DNA from: Planctomycetota bacterium
GTDB taxonomy: Bacteria; Planctomycetota; Planctomycetia; Planctomycetales; Planctomycetaceae
DNA: 48,700 bases
Assembly: GCA_027624335.1 (NCBI GenBank)
Contig: JAQBWV010000011.1
Coordinates: 1-48,700 of the forward strand
Reading direction: 5' to 3'
A program made the translations under genes and the position numbers. Below the pieces are notes generated by a model. The model was not told the origin of the DNA and ran no database searches. It saw only the letters and a program-made list of their open reading frames with translations. Below are positions 35,717-44,982 of the stretch, one piece after another (position 1 is the first letter of the stretch; the number at the start of each line of letters is the position of its first letter).

Positions 35717-36346
35717 CTATGGCTTTGAAGCGATTGTCGTGTGGACGCTCCACAGGCCGCGTCGCGAATTTCTCGCTTCACCTTCCGCCAATCGGAAGCG
35801 AGCTTTCATGGACTTATCGAACGGGTAACGCGTAATGCACTCGCTGTAGCCGGCTCGGATAAGCTCTTCGTTGAGGCACCAGTCGCCGACGTAGACATAT
35901 GCCAGCAGACGCTGATAGCGATCCCGCTTCTCGCGGTCGAATTGGAGTTGCACCACTTTTCCTTCGACGGCTCGTTTCGTGAAGGATGAGGCTTCCGGGC
36001 CAAACGGTTCAACAGGCTTCGTGGGATGTTTGGTTTCCGGTGTGTCGACACCGATCAACCGGACACGCTCGTCATTCTGCAGGACGAGTGTGTCGCCATC
36101 GACGACCCGAATGACTCGCCACGTGCCATTGTCTTCCGTGACGGTTTGCGTGGGGATAACGGCATCGATCTGGTTCTGGATGCGGTCCCAGACGCCAAAA
36201 TGCTGCAACAGGAAAATGACGATTCCCAGAATGACGACCACGCTGCGTGGCAGACGCCGCTTCCTGCGATTTTTTCCAGCCAAGGCTCCGCCTTTCTGAA
36301 TCGTACGATCGAGCTGTAAGTCAGCCGTTCCCGCTGTGACATTCAC
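35717..36346 (-). CDS. Membrane-anchored thermonuclease-family protein (SNase)
   Basis: A 209-residue nuclease of the staphylococcal nuclease family, which cleaves DNA and RNA. The start is GTG 36346. A basic segment (KNRRKRRLPR) precedes one membrane helix at about residues 33-47 (RSVVVILGIVIFLLQ), so the catalytic part is probably outside the cytoplasm. The core has VIRVVDGDTLVLQ, RVRLIGVDTPETKHP (Arg35- and Glu43-like residues) and DRYQRLLAYVYVG (Arg87-like). All catalytic positions appear present. It starts 24 bp after the zinc-ribbon gene stop on the same strand, suggesting a two-gene unit. Confidence 0.91.
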   Translation of the reverse strand: MNVTAGTADLQLDRTIQKGGALAGKNRRKRRLPRSVVVILGIVIFLLQHFGVWDRIQNQIDAVIPTQTVTEDNGTWRVIRVVDGDTLVLQNDERVRLIGVDTPETKHPTKPVEPFGPEASSFTKRAVEGKVVQLQFDREKRDRYQRLLAYVYVGDWCLNEELIRAGYSECITRYPFDKSMKARFRLAEGEARNSRRGLWSVHTTIASKP

Positions 36347-36370
36347 AACCGAATGCTACCAGACCGAGAA

Positions 36371-36670
36371 TCAATTCTCGCTGAATCGCATTCTTCCCAG
36401 CCGATGTCGAGCGAGCGGATCTTTCACGTAGCTGCGGCAGCACTCGCGGCAGAGATCGAACCGGAACGATTTTGGCTCGACGCTGTCCAGATTGAGTTCG
36501 CCAGTCAGTTCCATATCGGCAAGAAGCTCCGAGATTTCTGACAAATTGTCATTGTCGAGGTCTTCTTCCGTAATTTCGTCCGGATCAAAGGACGGGTAGA
36601 CCTCAAGACGAGCGATGAATCGTCGTTCTTCAACTTTTTGACCGCACAGATCACACGTGTAGTGCAGCAT
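36371..36670 (-). CDS. Small zinc-ribbon protein, conserved hypothetical
   Basis: A 99-residue protein. The N-terminus has CDLCG (Cys6, Cys9) and the C-terminal part has CRECC (from Cys74), so two CxxC-like pairs could bind one zinc. Between them is a very acidic stretch, DEITEEDLDNDNLSEISELL. The tail is basic (RHRLGRMRFSEN). Similar short CxxCG...CxxC proteins are widespread and uncharacterised in planctomycetes, to my recollection. It precedes the thermonuclease gene by 24 bp. Role unknown; nucleic-acid or protein binding is a guess. Confidence 0.8.
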   Translation of the reverse strand: MLHYTCDLCGQKVEERRFIARLEVYPSFDPDEITEEDLDNDNLSEISELLADMELTGELNLDSVEPKSFRFDLCRECCRSYVKDPLARHRLGRMRFSEN

Positions 36671-36872
36671 GTATGTTCAATCCCTTAATTGATGAGGCAC
36701 GTCCGGTTTGCCATTCAGTAGAACCGTACAACCATCTGGCTGCTTGATTCGCCCCGGAACTCGACCACAGTTTCCTCGTTGAAAATGTCCGACGTCGATT
36801 AGAACACAATAAACGAGGCGGAAAAAGTAACCTCGGCAGCTTTTCCCGAATTCAGAAAACATCAACAAAGTC

Positions 36873-36892
36873 TTTTCCATTCGACTGGAAAA
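36873..36892. terminator. Short AT-rich hairpin after aminopeptidase gene
   Basis: TTTTCCA and TGGAAAA pair around TTCGAC, 24 bases past the reverse-strand stop codon at 36917. The stem itself supplies the run of U on either strand. It could end transcripts of the M29 aminopeptidase, but the stem is weak. Confidence 0.35.
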
Positions 36893-36916
36893 TCCTGAAG
36901 GCGACCGTTCTGAAGT

Positions 36917-38038
36917 TCAGGCCAGCCCTTCGTTCAGCGGCTGCAAATCGTCATGCACGAAAAAGCCGTCTTTGCGAAGCAGTTCGTCATCGAACCACAC
37001 TTCACCCCCGCCGTAAGCCTTTGTCTGGATCAGCACGATGTCCCAATGGACCTTGCTGCGATTTCCGTTGTCGGCATTGTCATACGCATTTCCGGGAGTC
37101 AGATGGAGCGATCCGCCGATCTTCTCGTCGAACAAGGTGTCGAGCATTGGCTCGTTGATTTCGTTGTTCAGGCCGAGGGACCATTCGCCGATGTAGCGCG
37201 CCCCCTCGTCCGTATCGAGAATTTCGTTGAGTCGTTTGTTCTGTCCGTTGGCACATTCAGCGTGAATGATCTTTCCGTCTTTGAACTCGAAGCGAATTCG
37301 ATCGAACACGACTCCCTGGTTCAGCGACTTTGTGTTGTAGGTGATGACGCCATTAACGCTGTCCCGGACGGGGGCAGTGAAGACCTCTCCGTCGGGGATA
37401 TTTCGCCGACCGTGTGACGGAACGACGGGGATGCCTTCGATTGAGAATGTCAGGTCGGTATCCGGAGCGACGATACGGACCTGCTTTGCGGCTTCCATGC
37501 GTTGCTGCAGTGGCTTCTGATTCTGCGCAAGTTTCGGATAATCGGCGGTGCAGACTTTGAAATAGAAGTCTTCGAACTGTTCGGTGCTCTTCTCAGCCGA
37601 CTGAGCCATCGACGGCGTCGGATATCTCAGGACTACCCACTTGGTCTTAGGCACTCGCAGAGCCAGGTGCACTTTCTGCCAGCAATGTTCCTGGTAAAGC
37701 TGCATCTGTGAGGAGGGAACGTCACTGAACTCGTTGCTGTTGGCGGCTCCACGAATCCCAATGTAAGCATCCATCTGCTCCATCGTGTGAGCTTCCAGGT
37801 TTCCCAACAGGGTGAAAGAGGTTTCGCTGCCGTGCTGGAGCAGGCTTCTTGCGATCGCGTTGCTTTTCCAACTGACGACTGGAATGCCACCGCGAGCGTG
37901 TGCGATCTCGACAAGGCAGCAGACGAGCGAAGGGTCGGGGAGGTCGAACGCCTCAATCAGTACCTTTTCGCCCGGCTGAAGTTGCGTGCTGTGGTCGATG
38001 AGCAGTTCGGCGAGTTTTCTGATGCGTGGGTCCAGCAC
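36917..38038 (-). CDS. M29-family aminopeptidase
   Basis: A 373-residue metallo-aminopeptidase of the thermophilic M29 (AmpS/PepS) type, cytoplasmic, releasing N-terminal residues from peptides. I chose GTG 38038 because GGAG lies about 7 bases upstream and the N-terminus MLDPRIRKLAELLIDHS is the usual family start; the frame is open to 38092. The C-terminal catalytic block is intact: GEWSLGLNNEIN, SLHLTPGNAYDNADNGNRS, then KVHWDIVL and GGEVWFDDELL, holding the Glu and His metal ligands. The middle has KQVRIVAPDTDLTFSIEG and NIPDGEVFTAP, also conserved. It lies 70 bp after the prenyltransferase gene and may be co-transcribed, without a shared pathway. Confidence 0.93.
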   Translation of the reverse strand: MLDPRIRKLAELLIDHSTQLQPGEKVLIEAFDLPDPSLVCCLVEIAHARGGIPVVSWKSNAIARSLLQHGSETSFTLLGNLEAHTMEQMDAYIGIRGAANSNEFSDVPSSQMQLYQEHCWQKVHLALRVPKTKWVVLRYPTPSMAQSAEKSTEQFEDFYFKVCTADYPKLAQNQKPLQQRMEAAKQVRIVAPDTDLTFSIEGIPVVPSHGRRNIPDGEVFTAPVRDSVNGVITYNTKSLNQGVVFDRIRFEFKDGKIIHAECANGQNKRLNEILDTDEGARYIGEWSLGLNNEINEPMLDTLFDEKIGGSLHLTPGNAYDNADNGNRSKVHWDIVLIQTKAYGGGEVWFDDELLRKDGFFVHDDLQPLNEGLA

Positions 38039-38108
38039 GGTCCGACTCCATTCGAAAATTGAAAAAGACTGCACGGCATGTTTTTGATGCACACGGTTTC
38101 GTGAGCAA

Positions 38109-39038
38109 CTATTTCGCGATCAGCAGGTCGGCGACGCCAAATGTCAGCAGTCCGAAACTGACAATCGAATTCACATTAAAGAAGGCGATGTTCACTCGCG
38201 TGAGATTGTCCGCGCTGACCAGCGAGTGTTCGTAAATCAGCAGGAAGGAAACGGCAATCACTCCGGCCAGAAAGATCGGTCCGAAGCCGGCAAAGTGCCA
38301 CAGGGAAAATAAGGCGGCGATCGTCAACAGGTGACTGACCAGTGCGATGCGCAAAGCACCTCGAATACCCCAGCGGGACGGAATGCTGAACAGACGACTG
38401 CCGCGATCGAAGTCAGCGTCCTGGCAGGCGTAGATGATGTCGAAGCCGCCGACCCAGAAAAAGATCACCAGTCCGAGCAGCGCGGGCACGATCGCGAACT
38501 CGTCACGGACGGCGATCCAGGCGGCGATTGGCGAAAGCATCAATGCCGTCGACAGCCAGTAGTGGCACAAGACGGTCAGACGCTTGGCGTACGAATAACT
38601 CAGCAGAAACAGCAGCACAGGAACCGCAAGAATGATCGGAAGCTGTTTCGGCAGGAAAATCAGCGTTGAACCAATGAAGGCGACCGAGCAGACAATCGTA
38701 AACAGCGCGACGGACTTTGCAGAGAGGATTCCAGCAGGGATATGTCGACCGGCGGTGCGAGGATTTCCCGCATCGATCTTTGCGTCGACCAGCCGGTTAA
38801 ATGCCATCGCGGCCGAACGTGCAAAGACCATGCACAGCAGAATGCCGACCAGATCCTGCCATCGGAACACAGTGTCTGGTTGAAACCAGGCGACGGCTGC
38901 GGCCAGAAGCGCAAAGGGAAGTGCGAAGACCGTATGGCTGAACCGAATCAGCTCGAGGAGCTGGCGAACTCTTTCTCCGAGGCCACGCGGATCTGACGGT
39001 GAATCCTGCGTTTCAGGAGACGTTGCCGCACTCACCAT
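38109..39038 (-). CDS. ubiA: UbiA-family prenyltransferase (quinone biosynthesis, MqnP-like)
   Basis: A 309-residue integral membrane prenyltransferase that would attach a polyprenyl chain to an aromatic acid. ATG 39038 has GGGAG close upstream; the frame is open to 39113. The first Asp-rich motif is NRLVDAKIDAGNPRTAGR, and the second is in DIIYACQDADFDRGSRL. Eight or so hydrophobic segments follow (for example ALPFALLAAAVAWF, LLVIFFW-like regions). In planctomycetes, which make menaquinone by the futalosine route, this subtype is more likely MqnP than a ubiquinone enzyme; the symbol marks the family only. It lies 120 bp after purF and 70 bp before the aminopeptidase gene. Confidence 0.9.
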   Translation of the reverse strand: MVSAATSPETQDSPSDPRGLGERVRQLLELIRFSHTVFALPFALLAAAVAWFQPDTVFRWQDLVGILLCMVFARSAAMAFNRLVDAKIDAGNPRTAGRHIPAGILSAKSVALFTIVCSVAFIGSTLIFLPKQLPIILAVPVLLFLLSYSYAKRLTVLCHYWLSTALMLSPIAAWIAVRDEFAIVPALLGLVIFFWVGGFDIIYACQDADFDRGSRLFSIPSRWGIRGALRIALVSHLLTIAALFSLWHFAGFGPIFLAGVIAVSFLLIYEHSLVSADNLTRVNIAFFNVNSIVSFGLLTFGVADLLIAK

Positions 39039-39158
39039 GAGACTCCCGAATGCCTGGTTGCTCAAACGAGGGGTGTTGATTGACGCGACGCGTCGGAGCG
39101 TCCGTCCCGACACGGCGCGTCGGAACGAGGGGATTCAGATTCTGCTTCCTGACGTGCC

Positions 39159-40763
39159 TTAAGTTCGTGTTGTGACCAACGGTGTGTCGTAAGTTCGACC
39201 GTTGTCTTCACCGGTGAGACTGGCATCCAGCGCGAGTTGATACAGCTTCTGTCCACAAGGTGTTGGATATTTCGTGTCGACGCACGCCTGGCACAGGCTG
39301 GAACGGGGAAGACTGACACAGCGGGCGATCGCTTCTCGTGGAAGGTACTTCAGGCTGTCGGCACCGAGCGTCCTGGCCATCTCTTCTTCGACTTCCGGCG
39401 TCATTTCACCACCGTTCAGAAACTTCGGAGCGAACAGTTCGTTGATCGTCGACATGTCGATTCCGTAAAAGCACGGGGCGATGATTGGAGGACAGGCGAC
39501 GCGAACGTGCAGTTCGCGGACTTTGCCGCGCTCTCGAAGCTGTGAAATCAATGCTTTCATCGTCGTCGACCGGACGATGGTGTCCTCGACGAGGATCACA
39601 CGTTTGTTTTCGAGAACTTCTCGCAGGGGCGTGTACTTGGCTCGCACTTTTTCGTCACGGTTACGACCTTCGATGAAGGTTCGACCGATATAACGATTGC
39701 GGATCAGACCTTCGAGGGATGGAATTCCAAGGTTGAAGGCCATGCTGTCCGCGGCGGCTTTAGCCGTGTCCGGCACGGGGACGACGACCGTGTCCTCGTC
39801 GATAATGATGCCACTTAGCTTTTCCTGCTCCGCCAGTTCTTCGCCGAGTGCTTTTCGTGTGAGATAGACACTGCGTTCATCCAGCGAACTGGCGACGTTG
39901 GCGAAGTAGATCCACTCAAAGAAACAGTGTGCTTTGCGAGGGCTGTCGGCAAACTTCTCGATACGAAGCTCGCCCTTCTCGACGATGATGGCGTGTCCCG
40001 GCTCCAGGCTCTGAATTGCTGAATCGCTGAAGCCCATGTTGGACAGAGCGACGCTTTCACTGGCGGCCGCAAACATGTTGTCTTCGACTGCGTAGCACAT
40101 CGGTTTGATGCCGAGCGGATCGCGGGCGACAAACATGTCTCCCAGCGCGTTTAGAAAGACGATGTTCCAGGCGCCGTCAAGCCGTCGCGACAGACGTTCC
40201 AGCACGGTGATCAGATTGGTCTGACCACTGGATTCGATCTCCTGTCGCAATTCCTGAGACAGAATGTGCATCAGGATTTCAGTATCGGTCTCGCGAGCAA
40301 GATGAAAAAAGTCGTCAGAGAGAATTTCCTGCCGCAAATCCTGATAGTTGGACAGCTGGCCGTTGAAACCGAAGCTGAACCATTTTGATTTTTCGATGTG
40401 ATGACGTTCGAAGGGCTGAGCGTAACTGCGATCTTCCTTGCCGCAGGTGGCGTATCGAACATGTCCGATGGCGGCCGGGCCGGCGTACTCCGTCATCAGT
40501 TCGTCATATTTATCGTGATGGGCCATGTGGAACACTTCGGTCACCGAGCCGACTTCCCGATGAGTATCGATCAGCTGTTTCCGATTGGCGCAGAAAGTAG
40601 TCATGCCCGCCGATAGCTGGCCCCGATTCTGAATGTCCAGAAGTATTCGCGGGATCAGGCGAGATGCCTGGGCGCCTCCCTGCTCGGGCGAAAAACGGCT
40701 CGGAGCGCCGTCGCCCAGGTAATAGATCGCGGCAACTCCGCATTCGTGAAAGAGCTCTGCCAT
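39159..40763 (-). CDS. purF: Amidophosphoribosyltransferase PurF
   Basis: A 534-residue enzyme of purine synthesis that makes phosphoribosylamine from PRPP and glutamine. I chose ATG 40763: [15 protein letters not shown] places the catalytic Cys at residue 8, so a seven-residue propeptide would be removed, as in the B. subtilis-type enzyme. The frame is open to 40859, with a Ser/Thr-rich extension that looks non-coding. The glutaminase domain has [18 protein letters not shown] and GFNGQLSN. The PRTase domain has [14 protein letters not shown]. Candidate [4Fe-4S] ligands are Cys in [13 protein letters not shown] and LCQAC, typical of the oxygen-sensitive type. It is probably first in a transcript with the prenyltransferase gene. 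Confidence 0.95.
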   Translation of the reverse strand: MAELFHECGVAAIYYLGDGAPSRFSPEQGGAQASRLIPRILLDIQNRGQLSAGMTTFCANRKQLIDTHREVGSVTEVFHMAHHDKYDELMTEYAGPAAIGHVRYATCGKEDRSYAQPFERHHIEKSKWFSFGFNGQLSNYQDLRQEILSDDFFHLARETDTEILMHILSQELRQEIESSGQTNLITVLERLSRRLDGAWNIVFLNALGDMFVARDPLGIKPMCYAVEDNMFAAASESVALSNMGFSDSAIQSLEPGHAIIVEKGELRIEKFADSPRKAHCFFEWIYFANVASSLDERSVYLTRKALGEELAEQEKLSGIIIDEDTVVVPVPDTAKAAADSMAFNLGIPSLEGLIRNRYIGRTFIEGRNRDEKVRAKYTPLREVLENKRVILVEDTIVRSTTMKALISQLRERGKVRELHVRVACPPIIAPCFYGIDMSTINELFAPKFLNGGEMTPEVEEEMARTLGADSLKYLPREAIARCVSLPRSSLCQACVDTKYPTPCGQKLYQLALDASLTGEDNGRTYDTPLVTTRT

Positions 40764-40804
40764 CGTGGTTCCGCTCAGACATTGTGTGGGGGTGGGAGAG
40801 GAAT

Positions 40805-40846
40805 TTGAGTCCGTCGACGGGATAGTACAGGTCGACGACGACTCAA
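40805..40846. promoter_or_regulatory. Inverted repeat in purF leader
   Basis: TTGAGTCCGTCGAC and GTCGACGACGACTCAA pair over 14 positions with a 2-base bulge, around a 12-base loop. It lies 42-83 bases before the purF start on the reverse strand, so it would fold in the purF leader RNA. It does not match the purine riboswitch core. A control element or simple stem are both possible. Confidence 0.45.
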
Positions 40847-40900
40847 CCAACTGAGTCACCGCCTGCTCAATCCATGAGGACGTTCATTGATTTCCGGAGG

Positions 40901-40978
40901 GCCAGGCTCTGCTTGACGAAAAGTCGGGAAGAAAATCGACAAAAATGAATTCTGAATTCGGTCAAGCAGCGCCTGACC
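40901..40978. repeat. Inverted repeat with 18-bp arms (16/18 match)
   Basis: Left arm GGCCAGGCTCTGCTTGAC (40901-40918) and right arm GTCAAGCAGCGCCTGACC (40961-40978) flank a 42-base AT-rich spacer. The arms differ at two positions. No duplicated target site is evident. It could be a small non-autonomous element or a cruciform regulatory site in the purF/motor-operon divergent region. Confidence 0.55.
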
Positions 40979-41202
40979 TGCCTGAAAGACAATCAGTCAG
41001 AACCAGGCTGGTCCGACTGGTTGAAGACACAGTTGGCGCGGGACATTCCGCGACGGTGGCCCGTGATTTTCTGGATCGAGCCCCCTGAGTTTGCCGATTC
41101 TGACGAATGAATCAGTCGGGGAAACTCTGCGCGAATCGTGCGGCGAGGTCGCTTCGCGTCTCCAGAGTGTTTTCGACGATATCCGCGAGGAGGGGAATTT
41201 CG

Positions 41203-42480
41203 ATGGAGAACAGGCAGAGTCTGGACGGCATAACGCCGAAAAATGAGGGCTCGCGACGAGACGATCTGACTGAAGTTGACGTGGCATCGTCGGATGATCT
41301 TTCGCAGTCGGTCCTGGAGCGGCTTCTGGGAGCACCGGTGGTCAGTGGGACTGCTGCTGCCGGAATTTTCTACCTGGGACTGCTCAACGTCGTCCTTCCG
41401 CTGGTGCCGAGCTATCGAGCGTCGCTGGAGACACTGTTCTGCGGACACCCGCTGGCGTATGGAACCACTATTCTGTTCTGGATTGGAATGGCGGCGGTCG
41501 GTGGCAAATGGTTATCTGTCTCGGCTGATCAGGATGCCCTGAAGTGGCAGCCGGAGGTCGACTCTGCCGGCGGAAACGCTGTTTTCAATGCGGGCCAGTT
41601 GAACGAATCGTTCAGTCGACTGCCGGGCAGGTTTCGAGAAACGCTGGCAGCTAAGCGGCTCCGCGGCATCGCGAAGTTCGTGCTGGGGAGAAGGTCCGCT
41701 GCGGGGTTGAACTCGCATCTGGAATATCTTGCCGAATTTGCTGGCGAGCAGCTTTACAGCAGCTATTCGCTCGTTCGCACGATCACCTGGGCTGTGCCGA
41801 TTCTGGGGTTTCTGGGAACGGTCATTGGGATCACACACGCCATCGAGAATCTTGATCCCGCCAAACTGGAATCGTCGTTTGGAATGGTGGCGAACGGGCT
41901 TGGAGTCGCATTTGGGACGACGGCTTTGTCGTTAAGTCTCTCGTTGGTTCTGGTGTTTGCTTCCGCATTTGTCGAGAAGCTGCAGAAGTCGGTGCTGGCA
42001 GATGTTGAAGTGCTGGCGCTGGATTTCGTGACGAAATATTTCCCCGAAGAAGAATCGATTGCCAGCCCGTTGATGGAGGCAGAATCTGTTGCTGCGAGCC
42101 GCTTGCTCGAACAAACAGAAATGCTGCTCGCCAGGCACGCTTCCTTGTGGGAGTCGAACCTCGGCGAACTGCGGACCAGCTGGAGTGACACGCTGTCGCG
42201 GCACCAGGGCGAACTGGAATCGTCGCTCAGTCTGGCGGTGTCGCAGACGCTGTCGGGCTGTCGAGATTCGTTGTCGCAACAGGCGACGGCTCAGCGAGCA
42301 CTGGCTGAATCACTCGATCAGATGTCGATCAATCAGCGGCAACTGGCGGAAACTCAGTTGGTCATTATCGAGCGTCTGGAGAAGAGCGATTCGAACACGA
42401 CGCTCGATGACACGCTGCACACGCTGAGTGCTGCCGTGCATCTGTTGACTTCGCGAGTGACATCGTCGAAGGCCGCGTAA
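41203..42480 (+). CDS. MotA/TolQ/ExbB-type proton channel protein with long C-terminal coiled coil
   Basis: A 425-residue inner-membrane channel subunit. ATG 41203 follows GAGGAGGGG by 7 bases. Membrane segments are about 45-68 (VVSGTAAAGIFYLGLLNVVL), 82-102 (HPLAYGTTILFWIGMAAVGG), 194-214 (TWAVPILGFLGTVIGITHAI, the family signature) and 227-258 (GLGVAFGTTALSLSLSLVLV). The 90-residue segment between pairs 2 and 3 is cytoplasmic. Residues 285-420 are Gln/Ser/Leu-rich helical heptads, longer than in TolQ or ExbB and like the tails of MotA-type motors. With the next two genes it probably forms an ion-driven stator. Nothing nearby is TonB, TolA, Pal or flagellar, so the work it drives is unknown. 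Confidence 0.88.
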   Translation: MENRQSLDGITPKNEGSRRDDLTEVDVASSDDLSQSVLERLLGAPVVSGTAAAGIFYLGLLNVVLPLVPSYRASLETLFCGHPLAYGTTILFWIGMAAVGGKWLSVSADQDALKWQPEVDSAGGNAVFNAGQLNESFSRLPGRFRETLAAKRLRGIAKFVLGRRSAAGLNSHLEYLAEFAGEQLYSSYSLVRTITWAVPILGFLGTVIGITHAIENLDPAKLESSFGMVANGLGVAFGTTALSLSLSLVLVFASAFVEKLQKSVLADVEVLALDFVTKYFPEEESIASPLMEAESVAASRLLEQTEMLLARHASLWESNLGELRTSWSDTLSRHQGELESSLSLAVSQTLSGCRDSLSQQATAQRALAESLDQMSINQRQLAETQLVIIERLEKSDSNTTLDDTLHTLSAAVHLLTSRVTSSKAA

Positions 42481-42534
42481 CACGTTCTGCAACCCGCAAA
42501 ACAGTAACGACAATGAGGAGCCTCGCGATTCAAT

Positions 42535-42646
42535 GTGTGCCACTGACTCTGTCAGTGATGTCGAGTGTTTCAGTTGGCATTGGAGACTCTTCCAATCGAA
42601 GGAAACACTTCCACCGAAAGAAATACTGGCGAAGCCAGTGGCACAC
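42535..42646. repeat. 112-bp element with 22-bp terminal inverted repeats
   Basis: The ends GTGTGCCACTGACTCTGTCAGT and the reverse complement of the right end, GTGTGCCACTGGCTTCGCCAGT, share 18 of 22 bases, the outer 11 perfectly. The right end itself contains the hairpin CTGGC-GAA-GCCAG. It lies in the 204-bp gap between the channel gene and the first ExbD-like gene. This terminal sequence resembles a dispersed repeat I recall from planctomycete genomes; no target duplication is clear. Confidence 0.6.
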
Positions 42647-42684
42647 TTTATTCAACTGTCGAATAACCTTTAAGAGTTTTTCGG

Positions 42685-44946
42685 ATGGCCCGTTCACGGC
42701 GGACATCAAATCCTGTCACACTGTTTCCGTTTCTCGCCGTGCTGCTTTGCACGATCGGGGCGCTGGTGCTGATGCTTGTCGTTGTGTCTGCAGGGATTCG
42801 CAAAGAAGCCGTGGCGATTGCTACTGCGAAACATGCGGCCAGAGTGAATGCGCCCAATGAATCTCCGCGACCGGGAGACGTTGCTGCGGCCGGGCCGCAC
42901 GGTTTACCACTTGCTCTGAAGATTGACGAAGACGATCCGCAGTGTCGACCAATTTCCCCTTTGCTCGTTCGGGAGCGATTGCCGTCGCCGATTCGGGAGG
43001 CGTCTCCTCAGACCCTGGCGGAGCTTGCCGAGCTGGAACGATTAGCCAGGCAACTTGACCATGAAGTGTCAGCGCGAGCAGAGCAGTTGCAGAATGTCAG
43101 CGTCAAGTCGCAAGCTTTGCGGCAGCAGTTGCAAAGAGTGAAGACACAGCAGGACGATCTTCAGCAGGCAATCATCCGGACTGCTAATCTGCGAGCAGAG
43201 CTGGACCAGGAATCGAGCGAGTTGAAGGCTGAGAATCAGCAGATCATCGAGTGGCTGGACGAGTCACGGAAGCTGATCAACAGTCAGCAGAAGCAGCTCG
43301 CCAGCCCGGTCCACTCCATCGTGCCGTATGACGGACAGACGGGCACAGTGCGCAGGCCGATCATTATCGAGTGTTCCGACGACGTGGTTCGGTTTGAAGC
43401 GGAGCGGGTTGAGATTCCCATCTCAGTGCTGCGAAAGTTCAGCCCGGACCAGAATCCGTTGCGATCGGGAGTGCAGGCACTGTTCGGCTACTGGATGGCG
43501 CGCGACCAGCTGGCCGACCCCGGTCGACGATCGAGAAAGCCCTACGCTTTGATTCTGGTACGACCGTCGGGAGCGGAAGCGTTCTCGACGGCCGTCTTTG
43601 CGCTCGAAGATTTAATTGGCGACTTCGGCTACGAACTGGTGGAAGCAGAGTTCAAGTACGAACTTCCCGATACGACTCCCGACGCCGTTCGTGAGTGTCT
43701 GGCGGCGGTCGAGGCGGAGATTCGCAGAGGGCCGATTCGAAGTCCGAGGGTTCTTAGTCCAGACGGCCCGATTGACATTTCAAGAGTCGCACGCGGGCCG
43801 GCGGCATCACGCTCCTTCTTCGGCAGTGACGACTTCCGAAACCGTCGATCAGGCTCATCGGATGCTGGTGACGGAGCCGACTCTTCCGTGGCTGATGGGT
43901 CCCGAGGCGCTTCTCTCGGTGGTGGATTACCGGGCGTTTCGAAGACGAATCTTGCGGCGGCGGAGCAACAGCTTCGTTCCGGAGTGCTTGATGAGTTGCT
44001 CGCTGAACGGGCTCAACAGGGCAACAGCCTGTTGCAGAGTAGCAGGCTATCGGGACTTTCAGACGGGATGAGAAATGCGTCAACGCGGCTGCCTGGAAAC
44101 CTCGCTGACAGCGAGAGTGGAAATGGGCATGCTCAGAAGGCTGTAACTACTCTGCCTCGGTGGCTGCCCGCCCCCAGCGGACGATCAGCGACCGATCGAG
44201 TCTCCGAAGGTGAAACATCGCCACTGACTTCAAATTCAAGAGCCGCAGGTGGTCAAAGCATTCCGGACAGGAATCCGGATGGGAAACAGATTGGCGGTCG
44301 TGGAAATGGTTCTGGTGGCGATCCGGTTTCGACGGTTGATCCTTTAGTGACACGTGGCGAAGTCGAAACACTGCAGGGTCCGTCGTCACAAACGAACGCT
44401 GGCGTTCAGGCGGAGAGGCAGGTCGAAACTCAGATACCAGCATCAGTCGACAGTCACTCGACGCCCGGTGCGACCGGAGCTGCACAGCCGGGTCGTGCTT
44501 CCGATTTGAATTCCGGCAGTTCGACGAGTTCGAACTCCGGATCTGGTGGGGGAAGCGACGGTTCGCCAGACAGTGCGAGCAATTCGGCCATGCCACCGCT
44601 TTCGCAGTCGAATCTGTTGCGTTCGCTCAAGAGTCGGCGTCGCTGGGGTTTCAGTCATCCGGATGCGTCACTTGGTCTTGAGAAGGTCGTCGATATCACA
44701 GTGGAAGCTGATCGCGTTGTAATCGCCAGTCAGCTGCAGGTAACACGACGTGTCGAGTTGTCAATGGTTGAGGTGACCAATCGAACGATTCTGGCACTCG
44801 ACGAGGTGGCGAAAAAGTGGGGCGAGGCTCCTTACCGATTCTATTGGGTTCCGTCGGTGCGTCTGGCGGCCCAGCCTGGCGAAGAGAGACTGAGGTCGCT
44901 GATCGAAGCGGCACTCAAAGAGGCGGACGCGGCACTGGAAAAGTGA
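42685..44946 (+). CDS. ExbD-like single-span protein lacking the membrane Asp, with long extracytoplasmic region
   Basis: A 753-residue membrane protein, probable partner of the channel. The one membrane segment (about 11-37) reads VTLFPFLAVLLCTIGALVLM; PFLA aligns with PFID of ExbD, so the proton-binding Asp is Ala18 here. A coiled coil follows at about 108-210. A globular part at about 215-365 has PIIIECSDDVVRFEAERVEI, YALILVRPSGAEAFSTAVFA and LIGDFGYELVEAEFKYE. Residues 385-650 are a Ser/Gly/Asn-rich linker. The last 100 residues form another globular domain (KSRRRWGFSHPDASLGLEKV). The middle domain resembles one in the next protein. No strong ribosome site precedes ATG 42685. It is probably co-transcribed with its neighbours, 204 bp and 36 bp away. 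Confidence 0.83.
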   Translation: MARSRRTSNPVTLFPFLAVLLCTIGALVLMLVVVSAGIRKEAVAIATAKHAARVNAPNESPRPGDVAAAGPHGLPLALKIDEDDPQCRPISPLLVRERLPSPIREASPQTLAELAELERLARQLDHEVSARAEQLQNVSVKSQALRQQLQRVKTQQDDLQQAIIRTANLRAELDQESSELKAENQQIIEWLDESRKLINSQQKQLASPVHSIVPYDGQTGTVRRPIIIECSDDVVRFEAERVEIPISVLRKFSPDQNPLRSGVQALFGYWMARDQLADPGRRSRKPYALILVRPSGAEAFSTAVFALEDLIGDFGYELVEAEFKYELPDTTPDAVRECLAAVEAEIRRGPIRSPRVLSPDGPIDISRVARGPAASRSFFGSDDFRNRRSGSSDAGDGADSSVADGSRGASLGGGLPGVSKTNLAAAEQQLRSGVLDELLAERAQQGNSLLQSSRLSGLSDGMRNASTRLPGNLADSESGNGHAQKAVTTLPRWLPAPSGRSATDRVSEGETSPLTSNSRAAGGQSIPDRNPDGKQIGGRGNGSGGDPVSTVDPLVTRGEVETLQGPSSQTNAGVQAERQVETQIPASVDSHSTPGATGAAQPGRASDLNSGSSTSSNSGSGGGSDGSPDSASNSAMPPLSQSNLLRSLKSRRRWGFSHPDASLGLEKVVDITVEADRVVIASQLQVTRRVELSMVEVTNRTILALDEVAKKWGEAPYRFYWVPSVRLAAQPGEERLRSLIEAALKEADAALEK

Positions 44947-44982
44947 TTCGAGATCAGGATTCAAAAGCTGGAACTGAGATAA

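Larger units (their letters stand above)
40764..41202. other. Gene-free 439-bp divergent region between purF and the motor operon
   Basis: This region separates purF (reverse) from the ExbB-like gene (forward). It contains two inverted repeats, listed separately. GAATTCTGAATTC (40947-40959) is a small direct repeat inside the larger one. GAGGAGGGG at 41187-41195 is a strong ribosome binding site for ATG 41203. Open frames on either strand here have no recognisable content. Confidence 0.55.

Noticed and set aside
34543..36346. Tad pilus or type II secretion locus with nuclease
   Set aside because: Only the ATPase is present; the thermonuclease gene is on the opposite strand and in a pair with a zinc-ribbon gene.
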